From Aquimarina intermedia (GTDB taxonomy: Bacteria > Bacteroidota > Bacteroidia > Flavobacteriales > Flavobacteriaceae): a stretch of 64,000 nt of DNA. The stretch lies in contig NZ_VNHU01000001.1 of NCBI RefSeq assembly GCF_008124785.1, positions 496,001-560,000 of the forward strand. The letters run 5' to 3'. A model generated the notes under the pieces. It was not told the origin of the DNA. It saw nothing but the letters and a program-made list of their open reading frames with translations, and did no database searches. Shown piece after piece: positions 55,201 to 63,855 of this stretch (positions within the stretch are counted from its first letter, which is position 1; the number at the start of each line of letters is the position of its first letter). The position numbers were made by a program, and so were the translations under genes.

Positions 55201-55314
55201 ACGAAGCTGATATTCTTGTGCAGTTACTATTCCATAAAATAGAGAGAAAAAACAAAATACAACAGCAGTAGTTATATGTGGTAATTTCAAATGCGCGATA
55301 GTTCCTTTATACAT
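52246..55314 (-). CDS. sensor histidine kinase with two-component-regulator propeller and Y_Y_Y domain (LytS/YpdA type output)
   Basis: About 1022 aa from the ATG at 55314, which precedes a signal peptide (TTAVVFCFFSLFYGIVTAQ); an ATG at 55377 would add 21 residues, and a TTG slightly inside is also possible. The periplasmic part is a double seven-bladed propeller of Reg_prop repeats (DEIGYLWLGTQGGGLSRFD, DRNGNIWIATSGAGFYKY, DNDGNLWVGTERGVDKI) and a Y_Y_Y domain (YRFRLDNAIWSPWTKEN). One TM helix follows (WFIYSMLATAIVLISLWTLWYL). The His_kinase domain has LQMNPHFIFNVLNGI, and the ATPase has FVENAIRHGI and IIDNGVGIF. It lacks the fused receiver/AraC of HTCS and works with the LytTR regulator. 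Confidence 0.88.
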   Translation of the reverse strand: MYKGTIAHLKLPHITTAVVFCFFSLFYGIVTAQEYQLRGYALEDGLPQSQVYDITQDEIGYLWLGTQGGGLSRFDGEQFTTWNESDGLLSNYIHSLKFYNDSLFIGTKRGLSIKYKDSFINSEGPRVNKIFRFQHSTLLATNVGLYSYHVDHGMLKLSLNADINTSIINDILYDGKRYWIATSKGLWTTTTLDKESKNLKKKVSKNFTALHRYGHKLYASAFNTGFFVFDLNSKYRLGLAVRQPLRINAISRQNTNELWMSSDNNGIYRVDPDTYNIISNINRETGLGVSHIRKVVNDRNGNIWIATSGAGFYKYYFNNFTHYNQQNGLKGNRVYAVHATDANIWASNSEAGLVKIDSLSVQSIPLEDELISTKIKTITSDGSGNIWAGTDGKGILLKELQQRDSIVIDSSNKKFPTIDTLVTTSFTAHILNKNSGLPSEWIRSIYARNDTVWVASYSSGIFRFTYDFNKKRIRRLKFFSTRNGIDDLLIRDLKADPSGKLWYATQNGQLGYLKGNRIKHFTNPLPQRVAISSILFHNNTMYLGTAGRGIWHGDLTADDLKFTKLKGVKNPFSNNIYQMIFDNDGNLWVGTERGVDKIILNKYNEIVDLYHYDRNDGFLGIETCLNAIDKDAEGNLWFGAIYGLSKYQLGQASKKITPPKLYFEDVEVAYKSVDSINWTRWQNESQVLQLKPTQTQLTLSYQTVDIDHPNEIEYRFRLDNAIWSPWTKENKQNLAGLAYGDHLFTAQSRNYRWKESKPISLQFFIDSPIYKKTWFIYSMLATAIVLISLWTLWYLSKLKQKNLAIQEKLQMQNHLLTLEHKALRLQMNPHFIFNVLNGIKAMGTSNPAKMNSTINSFATLLRETLYNSRKDYITLDQEIKTLKNYIEVEQLMASKPFLYQFHLEEEIDTEEVLIPPMLIQPFVENAIRHGILKGKQKGNLQLRFEIKNDFLHCTIIDNGVGIFQSNNSKTKTDHQSMALTVTRERLDSITGKGTLKIKEIVLDDKSIGGTEISFKIPVTTDY

Positions 55315-55519
55315 TGTAAAAAGTAGATTCGCAACCGAGTAGGTTCGGTTGTAACTACAAATATAGGGTAACTCCATTTACAAAAAAAGTGAGTTAAAAA
55401 TGGTTGGATAATTAGATATACTATGTGCTGAGTATAACGTTTTGTTGCTTTTACTTGATAGCAATTTTTTATTTGGTGTATCATGGCAGCAATGAGGCAA
55501 AGTTTGGGGAACCTTTGTT

Positions 55520-56086
55520 TTAATTCGATGTCAATGCGTTTGTTGGATTTAGAATCAATATGTCATTGGTAAATGTATAACGTTCTTTTAGACTTACATA
55601 CTTCATAGTAGCATCTTTGGTATAGCCTACTTTGGTTTTCAGAATATTACCGTCAACACCAAACTCCTGATTCGGAAAAATATATTGATAATCACTCGTA
55701 GTACCTTCGCAATATACATTTTGAAGCTGAGGTATTTCAACCACCGTTTGATCATCTTTAAGCATATAATAAAAGGCATCCACATGGGCACAACATGCGT
55801 AATACTCTACTTCCAGTTTTATAATTTCCTGCACACCCTCTAAGCCCGGATTCTTTAGCCTGCTTATAAACACTTCTTCGTAAAGCTCGGTGTCGCTAAT
55901 GATAAGTGGATCTACGTTGATGACGTTGCCTTGAGCATCAGCTAATTTCAAAATAAAGGTAGGAGCAGCTGTTTGATTGTTTACTTCATGCTTCTTTATT
56001 ATATATGCGGTAGATCGCTCAAACTCTTGAGAGCGTCCGATATAAAGTATGAATATCAGAGAAAATAAAGGTAGATACTTCTTCAT
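55520..56086 (-). CDS. secreted protein of unknown function
   Basis: 188 aa from the ATG at 56086, which directly precedes a signal peptide (KKYLPLFSLIFILYIGRSQ). The frame is open 28 codons further upstream but without signal-like sequence. The mature part looks beta-rich with two adjacent Cys (YYACCAHVDAFYYML) and a third Cys (NVYCEGTTSDYQ). I recognise no family. It lies 205 bp upstream of the sensor kinase on the same strand. Confidence 0.65.
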   Translation of the reverse strand: MKKYLPLFSLIFILYIGRSQEFERSTAYIIKKHEVNNQTAAPTFILKLADAQGNVINVDPLIISDTELYEEVFISRLKNPGLEGVQEIIKLEVEYYACCAHVDAFYYMLKDDQTVVEIPQLQNVYCEGTTSDYQYIFPNQEFGVDGNILKTKVGYTKDATMKYVSLKERYTFTNDILILNPTNALTSN

Positions 56087-56170
56087 GATGTAATAGTTTA
56101 GATGGTTGTTCAATTCAAAAATACAATACGTATTTGGTACAAGGGATGATGTTTTAGTATTCGCAATCAT

Positions 56171-56660
56171 CTATCTAGTATTCGTTAATGAGAATTAACC
56201 ACTCTAGATTTGTTTTATAAAAATCACATATAATTGTTTATTTACAAGTATGTTGTGCGGTTTTTTTGGATCACGTTAATCAGGCGTAGTACTCTCGGAC
56301 TACCTAACAACTCAACCTCCCGTCTTTTTTCTACAGCAACCCCTGTACATTTGTAGTTTTATTTATTTAGATTTTAAAAAATAATAGTCAGAAGTGAGAA
56401 AGAAACTCTTTATAAAAAGAAAGTTTTTGATGTGATTGACAAACCTTTTTGTTCAAATAAATTTCCTTTATTTAAATTCATATTTTTTTTAATAGGATAA
56501 CTAAAGGAACCTGTCACTACCAAAATTACTAGCTCTCTTTTAAAAGCCCGTGGGGAACAGATAACCGCATGTACTTCAGATTTTGAGGATGATTGTTGAG
56601 TTCGCAATACAGGTTGATAGTGTTTCCATAACTTTCAAACTACTTTGCTATTTTTGCAGT
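56171..56660. other. 490-bp intergenic region, nothing identified
   Basis: Divergent spacer between the secreted protein (-) and the TrmH-family gene (+). No gene or RNA was recognised. TATTTTTG at 56649-56656 fits a -7 element only 4 bp before the methyltransferase ATG, which would imply an almost leaderless transcript; no -33 partner was found. Confidence 0.45.
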
Positions 56661-57131
56661 ATGGTAGATAACTTTGAAAATGAATTTTTTGGTATCGGAA
56701 TTCAGAATGGTAAAACACCAGAAAATTTGGGCGTGCTTTGGCGATCCGCACAAAATCTGGGAGCAAGCTTTATTTTTACGATTGGTAATCGATATGCCAA
56801 GCAGGCTTGTGATACCCATAATGCCATAAAAGCAATGCCCTATTTCCACTACAGCGATTTTGAGGATTTCTACAGGCATTTACCTAAAGGAGCCATGTTG
56901 GTAGGGGTTGAATTAACAGAGTCTGCTGAAGCCCTCGAAGCATTTCAACATCCCAAGCGTTGCGTTTATTTATTAGGTGCAGAAGACCATGGATTATCAA
57001 AAGAAGCAATCGATAGATCACATTTCTTGATCAAATTTAAATCCGAACTAAGTCTTAATGTAGCAGTTGCAGGCAGTATTGTTATGTACGATCGTGGTAT
57101 TGAAAAGCCAAGGTTTATAAAATCAACTTAA
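56661..57131 (+). CDS. SpoU/TrmH family RNA 2'-O-methyltransferase
   Basis: 156 aa from the ATG at 56661; an earlier ATG at 56583 adds 26 residues unlike the family. The SPOUT knot motifs are clear: NLGVLWRSAQNLGASFIF (motif 1 with Asn and Arg), LLGAEDHGLSKEAID (motif 2) and LSLNVAVAGSIVMYDR (motif 3). The short size resembles the TrmL-type tRNA methyltransferases that consist of the catalytic domain alone. The exact target nucleoside is not readable. Confidence 0.85.
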   Translation: MVDNFENEFFGIGIQNGKTPENLGVLWRSAQNLGASFIFTIGNRYAKQACDTHNAIKAMPYFHYSDFEDFYRHLPKGAMLVGVELTESAEALEAFQHPKRCVYLLGAEDHGLSKEAIDRSHFLIKFKSELSLNVAVAGSIVMYDRGIEKPRFIKST

Positions 57132-57201
57132 TGGGAACTTATCAAATAATCTATCTTTGTTTATATAGTACCTTTGGATATATAAGTTTTAACTACACTC
57201 T

Positions 57202-58551
57202 ATGTTTAAAAAAATAGAACAACTCGTAGCCGGTTTCAGCTCTTGGATTTGGGATTGGCCGTTATTATTTTTATTAATTGGAGGGGGGATGTTCTTTTTA
57301 ATCTATTCTCGGTTTACCCCTTTTTTGTACTTTAAACATGCTATTGATATTTTGCGTGGCAAATTTGATGATAGCAAAGAAGACGGACAGCTTACACACT
57401 TTCAAGCGTTGTCATCGGCAATTGCTGCTACCGTTGGTATGGGTAATATAAGTGGCGTCGCAATTGCTATAGTCGCAGGAGGTCCCGGAGCTATATTCTG
57501 GATGTGGGTGAGTGGCGTTATTGGTATGGCTACAAAATTTTATACGTGTTCCTTAGCCATAATGTACCGATCCAGAGATGAGAAAAATATACCCTTAGGG
57601 GGACCGATGTATGTAATTACTGCGGGATTAGGCTCAAAATGGAAACCGTTGGCAATTTTATTTGCTCTGGCTGGATTGGTAGGTACCTTACCTGCGTTTA
57701 CCGCTAATCAACTCACCCAAACTTTGGTGGATGTCATGGGATGGACAGAGGGAGATAAGTTCTATATTGGTGTTACCTTGGCAATTATCGCGTCATTTGT
57801 AATACTGGGGGGTATCAAGAGAATAGGAGCAGTGGCAAGTCGCTTAGTTCCTGCAATGGTAGCTTTATATTTTATTACAGTGCTCACCATATTGATTATT
57901 CAAATCGAATATGTTCCCGAAATGTTTATTTTAATTTTTAAAGACGCTTTTAGCGGAGAAGCCGTAGCCGGAGGGGCATTGGGTTATTTAATTAAGACGG
58001 GTATTAAACGCGGATCTTTCTCTAATGAAGCCGGAATCGGTACCGCACCTATGATGCATGGTACTACCAAAACCAAAGAGCCTATCAGAGAAGGTTTAGT
58101 AGCAATGACAGGACCGGCAATCGATACATTAGTGGTATGTACATTAACCGCCCTCGCAATTTTATCTACAGGGGTTTGGAAAGATGGAGATGAAAATGGT
58201 ATAACACTTACATTGAAAGCATTCAACTCGGTCTTACCTTACGGAATTGGAGATATTATATTAATTATTATGATCTTAGTTTTTGCTTTTTCTACCTTGT
58301 TTTCATATTCGTATTATGGAAATTTATGCCTTGGGTTTCTTACCAAACCAAAATATGGGAAGTACTATAACTATATCTATATTCCATCCATAGTAGTTGC
58401 AGCCGTGGTTAAGATAGATTTTGCCATCAACCTTATTGATAGCGCTTTTGCATTAATGGCTATTCCCACAGTGATTTCGGGTTTACTACTGGCACCAAAG
58501 GTAAATCAAAGAGCAAAAGCCTATTTTAAAAGCTTAAATTCTGTCGTCTAG
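57202..58551 (+). CDS. alanine/glycine:cation symporter family (AGCS) transporter
   Basis: A 449-aa inner-membrane protein with about 10-11 TM helices. AGCS signatures are ATVGMGNISGVAIAIVAGGPGAIFWMW and SNEAGIGTAPMMHGTTKT. It takes up alanine, glycine or D-alanine with sodium or protons. It starts 70 bp after the methyltransferase gene and is convergent with the DUF2452 gene, 5 bp between stop codons. Confidence 0.9.
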   Translation: MFKKIEQLVAGFSSWIWDWPLLFLLIGGGMFFLIYSRFTPFLYFKHAIDILRGKFDDSKEDGQLTHFQALSSAIAATVGMGNISGVAIAIVAGGPGAIFWMWVSGVIGMATKFYTCSLAIMYRSRDEKNIPLGGPMYVITAGLGSKWKPLAILFALAGLVGTLPAFTANQLTQTLVDVMGWTEGDKFYIGVTLAIIASFVILGGIKRIGAVASRLVPAMVALYFITVLTILIIQIEYVPEMFILIFKDAFSGEAVAGGALGYLIKTGIKRGSFSNEAGIGTAPMMHGTTKTKEPIREGLVAMTGPAIDTLVVCTLTALAILSTGVWKDGDENGITLTLKAFNSVLPYGIGDIILIIMILVFAFSTLFSYSYYGNLCLGFLTKPKYGKYYNYIYIPSIVVAAVVKIDFAINLIDSAFALMAIPTVISGLLLAPKVNQRAKAYFKSLNSVV

Positions 58552-58556
58552 CTATA

Positions 58557-58955
58557 TCATATTTTTTCCCACATGCGATCTGCTTTTAACTGAAATGTTC
58601 CGATAAATTTAAAATTACATTGTTGAGGAGCGATAACCGATAAGAAAGTTTCCTCATTTTTTCTTTTATATAAATAATAAGTCGCTCCTATGACGGGCTC
58701 AAAATTAAATTTTGAGCTATAAATGAGGTTGTTGTATTCAAATTGATGCATTAATTGTTCATATTCTTGCTTTAATTCATCAAACTTGGTTTGAATTTGG
58801 TGATTTACATTTGCAATGCCCCTATTTTTCCAGGCGGCGGTATCTTCTATGGTTATTGCAGGGGCACTTACATTGGTTGCATACGCCTTAAGTCCGGCAT
58901 CATAACGTTGCTCTTTTTCATCAAAAACTACTGCATCGGGTTTCTTTGTTGTCAT
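58557..58955 (-). CDS. DUF2452 domain-containing protein
   Basis: A 132-aa soluble protein. The pattern KKPDAVVFDEKEQRYDAGLKAYATN, a central helical stretch (about residues 55-75) and the C-terminal GATYYLYKRKNEETFLSVIAPQQ match DUF2452. Function unknown. It is the last gene of the photolyase operon (3 bp after TIGR03643), which suggests a link to light or DNA repair. Confidence 0.78.
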   Translation of the reverse strand: MTTKKPDAVVFDEKEQRYDAGLKAYATNVSAPAITIEDTAAWKNRGIANVNHQIQTKFDELKQEYEQLMHQFEYNNLIYSSKFNFEPVIGATYYLYKRKNEETFLSVIAPQQCNFKFIGTFQLKADRMWEKI

Positions 58956-58957
58956 TT

Positions 58958-59236
58958 TTATCGTTTTGAAATTTTGTTATGTGTTATTTGTTTTTGCCTG
59001 GTGGATTTGAATCGTCCCTCTTCAAAATTTCTCTTCATGGCATGTTTGGTTTTTCTTCCTTGTACTCGGGCTCGCCACATTTTGAAACTTGATGGTTTCA
59101 TCTCACGACGCATTAGTTTGATAACTTCTTCTTCGGCAAGATCAAATTGCCATAAAATTGCGTCAAAAGGGGTTCTGTCCTCCCATGCCATTTCTATAAT
59201 ACGGTCAATTTCTCTTGGTGTTAATGATGTTTCCAT
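58958..59236 (-). CDS. TIGR03643 family protein
   Basis: A 92-aa basic helical protein with REIDRIIEMAWEDRTPFDAI, EEVIKLMRREMKPSSFKMWRARVQGR and a Lys/Arg-rich tail. This is the TIGR03643 family, which occurs next to cryptochrome/photolyase genes in marine bacteria (from memory). The first part resembles an HTH, so nucleic-acid binding is possible. It lies 13 bp after the photolyase gene. Confidence 0.8.
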   Translation of the reverse strand: METSLTPREIDRIIEMAWEDRTPFDAILWQFDLAEEEVIKLMRREMKPSSFKMWRARVQGRKTKHAMKRNFEEGRFKSTRQKQITHNKISKR

Positions 59237-59248
59237 TGTTATTGTTTT

Positions 59249-60733
59249 TTAATCAAAAGCTTTTCTGTCAGGTAGTGTGTGTTTTCGTAAAATTCGTAGA
59301 CTTTCTTCTTTCACTAATTCATCATCTCGTAATCTCCAAAGGGTATAACTTGCATGTTTTCGAGTAGGAGATAATGCTACAATAGGTTTTGGATAATCAA
59401 CTCCGATTACAAAATCGTTAAATTTTTGATCCAGAGCTGTCATTTTATAAGGTTCATGTATAAACTGAGACGGAATATCGCGTAGCTCGCTTACCCATTT
59501 TTTTATAAAGTCTCCACGCGGATCATGTTCGATACTATTCTTTACCGGATTGTAAATTCTAAGCATATTAGTGCCCGTCTCTCCTGCTTGCATTTGTAAC
59601 TGCGGAAAATGTATACCGGGTTCAAAATCAAGAAACATCTGTGATAAGTGCGAGGTAGCTTCTTGCCATGGTTGCCATAAATTGTGGGTAAAGAACGACA
59701 CCACCAAAGCTCGCATTCTAAAATTAAGATAGCCTGTTTCGTTGAGACATCGCATACAGGCATCTATTAGTGGATAACCGGTTTGCCCTGTTTTCCAGGC
59801 AATCTTGTAGTCATCAGAAACTTGTTTTTTTAGTTTGTGATATCCTTTATTGATACTTTCAAATTCCATGGTGTCTTCCATTTCGAATTTTTGAATGAAA
59901 TGTGCTTGCCAGCGCAGACGTGATGTAAATGAATCAATTTGTTTCTTATAGACCGAAGTTTTTCTTTTCTCCTTGGCATACTGAAACACTTGTCGTACCG
60001 ATAGATTACCCCAGGCCAGATATGGAGATAATCGACTACATCCTTTACGCGCAAGGGCGGGTTTAGAGATATGAGCATTGTAATTTTGGATCCGTTCGTC
60101 AAAAAACGAAATCATATAACGTTCTGCCATAACAGAACCGCCAAGTTGCATTAAGGGATTTTGTTTTGTTTCTAATCTTGCAGAATTAAAATATTTATTT
60201 AAGTTGTCAATGGTCTCTAACGGAATAAAACTTGAAGGATTGGGTTTAAAATCTAATAGCGGACGTTGCATATACTCAATCCATTTTTCTTTCCAATGCT
60301 TCCGATCTTTTTCTCCTCTAAAAACACCATTATTTATATGCTGCTTCCAAGAGATTCGATTATTCTTACAAAATCTGGAAAAATTTTTATCACGATCAAA
60401 CGTTAGACGAATACCAGTTTCCTGATGACTAAAAACCGTCTTAATTTTCCAAAATTGTTGTAATGTACTTATGACCGAGGTTATTTCGGATAAGACGGTT
60501 AGAAGCTTAGTGTTGTATGGCACTAGTTGTTCATTGATTACAATGAGTGATTGCTTAACAAAATTCCAGTGTCGCTCACTATAATGCTTATCCTCCAGTA
60601 GTGAATGTTCAAAAACATACAAGAGAAGCGTTGGTGTTTTTGATTGGATGGCATTATAGACCGCCTCGTTATCTAAAAGACGTAAATCTCTCTTAAACCA
60701 AACCACATTTATTTCCTCTTTTTCAATACGCAT
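59249..60733 (-). CDS. photolyase/cryptochrome family flavoprotein
   Basis: A 494-aa protein. The N-terminal alpha/beta photolyase domain begins NVVWFKRDLRLLDNEA. The C-terminal FAD-binding domain includes SRLSPYLAWGNLSVRQVF, SFTSRLRWQAHFIQKFE, GYPLIDACMRCLNETGYLNFRMRA, FFTHNLWQPWQEA and LRIYNPVKNS. The segment that normally reads N-G-W-Q-W is FPQLQMQAGETGTN, so the adenine and lesion pocket differs from classical CPD photolyases. Either photolyase or photoreceptor activity is possible. Its ATG overlaps the stop of the FeS photolyase gene by 11 bp. Confidence 0.87.
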   Translation of the reverse strand: MRIEKEEINVVWFKRDLRLLDNEAVYNAIQSKTPTLLLYVFEHSLLEDKHYSERHWNFVKQSLIVINEQLVPYNTKLLTVLSEITSVISTLQQFWKIKTVFSHQETGIRLTFDRDKNFSRFCKNNRISWKQHINNGVFRGEKDRKHWKEKWIEYMQRPLLDFKPNPSSFIPLETIDNLNKYFNSARLETKQNPLMQLGGSVMAERYMISFFDERIQNYNAHISKPALARKGCSRLSPYLAWGNLSVRQVFQYAKEKRKTSVYKKQIDSFTSRLRWQAHFIQKFEMEDTMEFESINKGYHKLKKQVSDDYKIAWKTGQTGYPLIDACMRCLNETGYLNFRMRALVVSFFTHNLWQPWQEATSHLSQMFLDFEPGIHFPQLQMQAGETGTNMLRIYNPVKNSIEHDPRGDFIKKWVSELRDIPSQFIHEPYKMTALDQKFNDFVIGVDYPKPIVALSPTRKHASYTLWRLRDDELVKEESLRILRKHTLPDRKAFD

Positions 60734-62255
60734 CGGGGTGGGCTATAATATGTTGTGCTCTCTTTCTATAGGCCTCCTTTTTCTCCGGACTCATTTTATC
60801 TAACAGACTCATCATCATTTTCATTCTGGGATTATCTTTGAAGTGGTTTCGTTTCTCTTCTAAAAAATTCCAATACAAGCTATTAAAAGGACAGGCATCT
60901 TCTTCAGTTTTTTTTGAAACTTTATAGAGACATCCTTTGCAATATGTACTCATCTTATTAATATAGCTTCCACTGGAAACATAGGGCTTCGTCGCTACGA
61001 GTCCACCATCAGCAAATTGGCTCATACCACGGGTATTAGTGATTTCAACCCATTCTATAGCATCGATATAGATACCTAGATACCATTGATCGACTTCATC
61101 AGGATGCACTTGAGTAAGTAGCGCATAATTTCCTGTGATCATCAATCGTTGGATATGATGTGCGTAGGCATCATCAAGACTCTGGCTAATTGCATGATGC
61201 AGACAATTCATCTTTGTTTTTCCTGTCCAATAAAACTCAGGGAGTTTGTTATGGTTTTCTAAATGGTTTTTTTTCGCGTAAGCGGGCATTTCTCTCCAGT
61301 AAATTCCGCGCATATATTCTCGCCAACCCAAAATTTGACGAACAAATCCTTCCACTTGTGAGATATCAAACGCATCGCTATGATGTCTCCAATAATCAAT
61401 CACAGTATCGATAACCTCCTTCGGGTGTAACATTTTACTATTCATAGCAAAGGACAAGCGACTATGAAATAAGTAGTTTTGATCGGGATGCATTGCATCT
61501 TGATAATCGCCAAAATGTATTAATAAATTTTCACAAAAGTAATCCAGCGTGTCCAGTGCTTCTTTTCTGGATGTAGGCCAGTTGAAACTATTCGGATCAA
61601 TATTTCCTATAGTTTTTACCTTCTCCTTCTTGAGCAAATCAACTAATGATGTAATATCTTTTGTAGTTTGTTTTTCTTCAGGTATAGGCGGCGATCCTTT
61701 CCATTTGTTACGGTTACTTTGATCATAGTTCCATTGACCGCCTTCAGGATCTTTAACAGTTGACATTAAAATGTCATATTTCTTTCGCATGAAACGATAA
61801 AAATATTCCATAGTCAATTGCTTTTTTCCTTCAAAAAAATCGGAAACAGTCGTTCGGGTAGTCATAAAATGCTCTGTGTCAGATGCTTTATGTTCGATGG
61901 ATAGCGATTTGCTCAAGTCGGTTAATTGTTGATCCAATCGATACTCATCAGGCAGCTGATATTCAAACGTAGTTATGTTTTTTTCTTTAATAAGATGTTT
62001 AATGTTTTTAGATAAATCCTGTAAATTCTCTTTTTGATCTAAAGAATAATACAACACTTGATGTCCTTGTTTTTCTAATGCTTCCGAAAAGTTGCGCATG
62101 CTATCAAAAAATGCTACTATTTTTTGAATATGGTGTTTCGTATAATCAGTTTCCTGTCGCATTTCTGCCATAAAATAAAGAATATCATCATTGACATCAG
62201 CAAACCAGGAGTGCTGTAAGTTAAGTTGGTCACCAAGAATTAAGCGTAGTATCAT
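60723..62255 (-). CDS. FeS-type bacterial cryptochrome/(6-4) photolyase (PhrB/CryB-like)
   Basis: A 510-aa protein of the iron-sulfur bacterial cryptochrome/photolyase group. It starts with LRLILGDQLNLQHSWF, typical of that group. Four Cys residues placed like the [4Fe-4S] ligands of Agrobacterium PhrB are visible: one in KMNCLHHAI, two in TYCKGCLYKV and one in DACPFNSLYWNF. FVRQILGWREYMRG and MITGNYALLTQVHPDEVDQWY are family signatures. PhrB repairs (6-4) photoproducts. It lies 4 bp after cryptochrome DASH. Confidence 0.9.
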   Translation of the reverse strand: MILRLILGDQLNLQHSWFADVNDDILYFMAEMRQETDYTKHHIQKIVAFFDSMRNFSEALEKQGHQVLYYSLDQKENLQDLSKNIKHLIKEKNITTFEYQLPDEYRLDQQLTDLSKSLSIEHKASDTEHFMTTRTTVSDFFEGKKQLTMEYFYRFMRKKYDILMSTVKDPEGGQWNYDQSNRNKWKGSPPIPEEKQTTKDITSLVDLLKKEKVKTIGNIDPNSFNWPTSRKEALDTLDYFCENLLIHFGDYQDAMHPDQNYLFHSRLSFAMNSKMLHPKEVIDTVIDYWRHHSDAFDISQVEGFVRQILGWREYMRGIYWREMPAYAKKNHLENHNKLPEFYWTGKTKMNCLHHAISQSLDDAYAHHIQRLMITGNYALLTQVHPDEVDQWYLGIYIDAIEWVEITNTRGMSQFADGGLVATKPYVSSGSYINKMSTYCKGCLYKVSKKTEEDACPFNSLYWNFLEEKRNHFKDNPRMKMMMSLLDKMSPEKKEAYRKRAQHIIAHPDAY

Positions 62256-62259
62256 AAGT

Positions 62260-63561
62260 TTAAAATAAAGAGGGTTCTAACCATATTTGTTGATATTCTT
62301 GCTGAGGATCGTATCGATCTGCCTGTGATGCGATATTAAATTTGCGATCTCTGGGGTCGTTTCCAACGCCTGCTACGTACATCCAATTTCCATAATTGCT
62401 ATGTACATCATAATCTATCAGATAGGCTTCAAAATAAGCTGCTCCGATACGCCAATCTAATTGTAGCTCTTTGGCAAAGTAAGAAGCTACATTCTGTCGA
62501 CCTCGGTTACTCATCCATCCTGTTTTGCGCAATTCGATCATATTGGCGTTAACAAACGGTTCGTCTGTTTGTCCATGAATCCAAGCGTTTACTTCTTCTT
62601 TATCAGTTGACCAAGTGTAACTTTTATTCAGGATACCGCCAATTTTAAAAATGTCATTTCCGTGTTTTAGCGATACATATTTAAAAAAGTCACGCCACAT
62701 AAGTTCAAAAACTAACCAATAGGTTGAATCATTTTTGGTAACCTCTTTCTCATATTTTTTCACTTCCCAATAAATAGTTCTGGCAGAAATACTGCCATTC
62801 GCTAACCAAGCAGATAATTTGGAACTATATTCGGTTCCCATCAAGCCGTTACGTGTTTTTTTATAGGTCGACAACTGTTGCGATTGCCAGAAGTACTCAT
62901 TAATACGCTTTTGGGCTTGTAGTGTTCCGCCTTTAAAAGGAAAAGCGGAACGGAAATCTTGTTGACGAGCTTGGTATCCTAAGTCTTCCAGGGTTGGTAA
63001 TAATGTATCGTTTATAATCAGATTAGTTTCCGGAAGTTTTGGAATAGAGACCGATTCACGTACCCTACTCTGTTTTTCACATTGTTTTCGAAAGTCGGTA
63101 AATACTTTCGGTAAAGAATCAACAGCTATCGGAAGGTCCTCCGGATGGTACAAAAACTGGTCGTATGAAAAGTTCCACTGAAGCGATAAATGAGAGGTGT
63201 TCTTTTTAACATTATTTATCACATCACATTCTTCCTTTGTCCATTCTTTTTGAAAATAAATGTTGTTTACACTATAGCTTTCTATCACTTTGGGAAGTAT
63301 GTTTTCAGGAAGATCAACATAGGTAAATAAGGTAATGTTGTGAAGCTGCAATGTATCTCGCAGTTCTTGCATCGTTTCTAAGAGGAAGCGAGTGCGATAA
63401 TATTCAGTTTTTTTAAAACCGTATCCGGTATGCTCAAAATGTCTGGGATCAAAACAATATACTGCAATAACGCGGTCATTTTGAGCATGAGCATTTATCA
63501 GGGAGCTATTGTCAGATACCCTTAAATTATTTGTAAACCAAACTAATGCAGTCGAACTCAT
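62260..63561 (-). CDS. cryptochrome DASH
   Basis: A 433-aa flavoprotein. The DASH signatures are ALVWFTNNLRVSDNSSL, YCFDPRHFEHTGYGFKKTEYYRTRFLLE (written in the protein as consecutive short motifs), the FAD-domain TGWMSNRGRQNVASYFAKEL, and the C-terminal NWMYVAGVGNDPRDRKFN. Cry-DASH proteins bind FAD and a folate antenna, repair CPDs in single-stranded DNA and may signal. It is the second gene of the light-related operon, just after the DUF2256 gene. Confidence 0.9.
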   Translation of the reverse strand: MSSTALVWFTNNLRVSDNSSLINAHAQNDRVIAVYCFDPRHFEHTGYGFKKTEYYRTRFLLETMQELRDTLQLHNITLFTYVDLPENILPKVIESYSVNNIYFQKEWTKEECDVINNVKKNTSHLSLQWNFSYDQFLYHPEDLPIAVDSLPKVFTDFRKQCEKQSRVRESVSIPKLPETNLIINDTLLPTLEDLGYQARQQDFRSAFPFKGGTLQAQKRINEYFWQSQQLSTYKKTRNGLMGTEYSSKLSAWLANGSISARTIYWEVKKYEKEVTKNDSTYWLVFELMWRDFFKYVSLKHGNDIFKIGGILNKSYTWSTDKEEVNAWIHGQTDEPFVNANMIELRKTGWMSNRGRQNVASYFAKELQLDWRIGAAYFEAYLIDYDVHSNYGNWMYVAGVGNDPRDRKFNIASQADRYDPQQEYQQIWLEPSLF

Positions 63562-63567
63562 ATGTTG

Positions 63568-63729
63568 TTATTCCTCTGATTTTTTTATGAGAACACTATT
63601 TTTGTTTCTGCGACAGCGTTCACTACAATAAAGTACTTCATCCCAATTAGGTTCCCATTTTTTTCGCCATGCAAAGGGTCGTTTACAGACCGGGCAGATT
63701 TTTGTGGGTAAATTAGATTTGAGTCGCAT
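63568..63729 (-). CDS. DUF2256 small zinc-ribbon protein
   Basis: A 53-aa protein: [19 protein letters not shown], then [20 protein letters not shown] and a short basic tail. Two Cys pairs (CPVC and CSERC) form a likely zinc site. The pattern is DUF2256, a family that often sits with cryptochrome/photolyase genes. It heads the photolyase operon, 6 bp before cryptochrome DASH, and is divergent from era. A longer open frame in another register covers the same DNA but is not the gene. Confidence 0.85.
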   Translation of the reverse strand: MRLKSNLPTKICPVCKRPFAWRKKWEPNWDEVLYCSERCRRNKNSVLIKKSEE

Positions 63730-63828
63730 ATGTTATTTTGTTTAACAAATTTAATAAAAAGATAAACAAAGTAATTGCCAATTATCTTGTATTTAACACA
63801 AAAAGTCATTTAAACCATCATAAAGCTG

Positions 63829-63836
63829 TATTTTTG
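63829..63836 (+). promoter_or_regulatory. candidate -7 element of era
   Basis: TATTTTTG matches TAnnTTTG and lies 19 bp before the era ATG. The -33 element is not convincing. Confidence 0.4.
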
Positions 63837-63855
63837 TATCCATAAACAATATTAT

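Noticed and set aside
63585-63809. 74-aa minus-strand ORF at the end of the window
   Set aside because: A different register over the same DNA encodes the DUF2256 zinc-ribbon protein with paired Cys motifs; the 74-aa frame has no such pattern.
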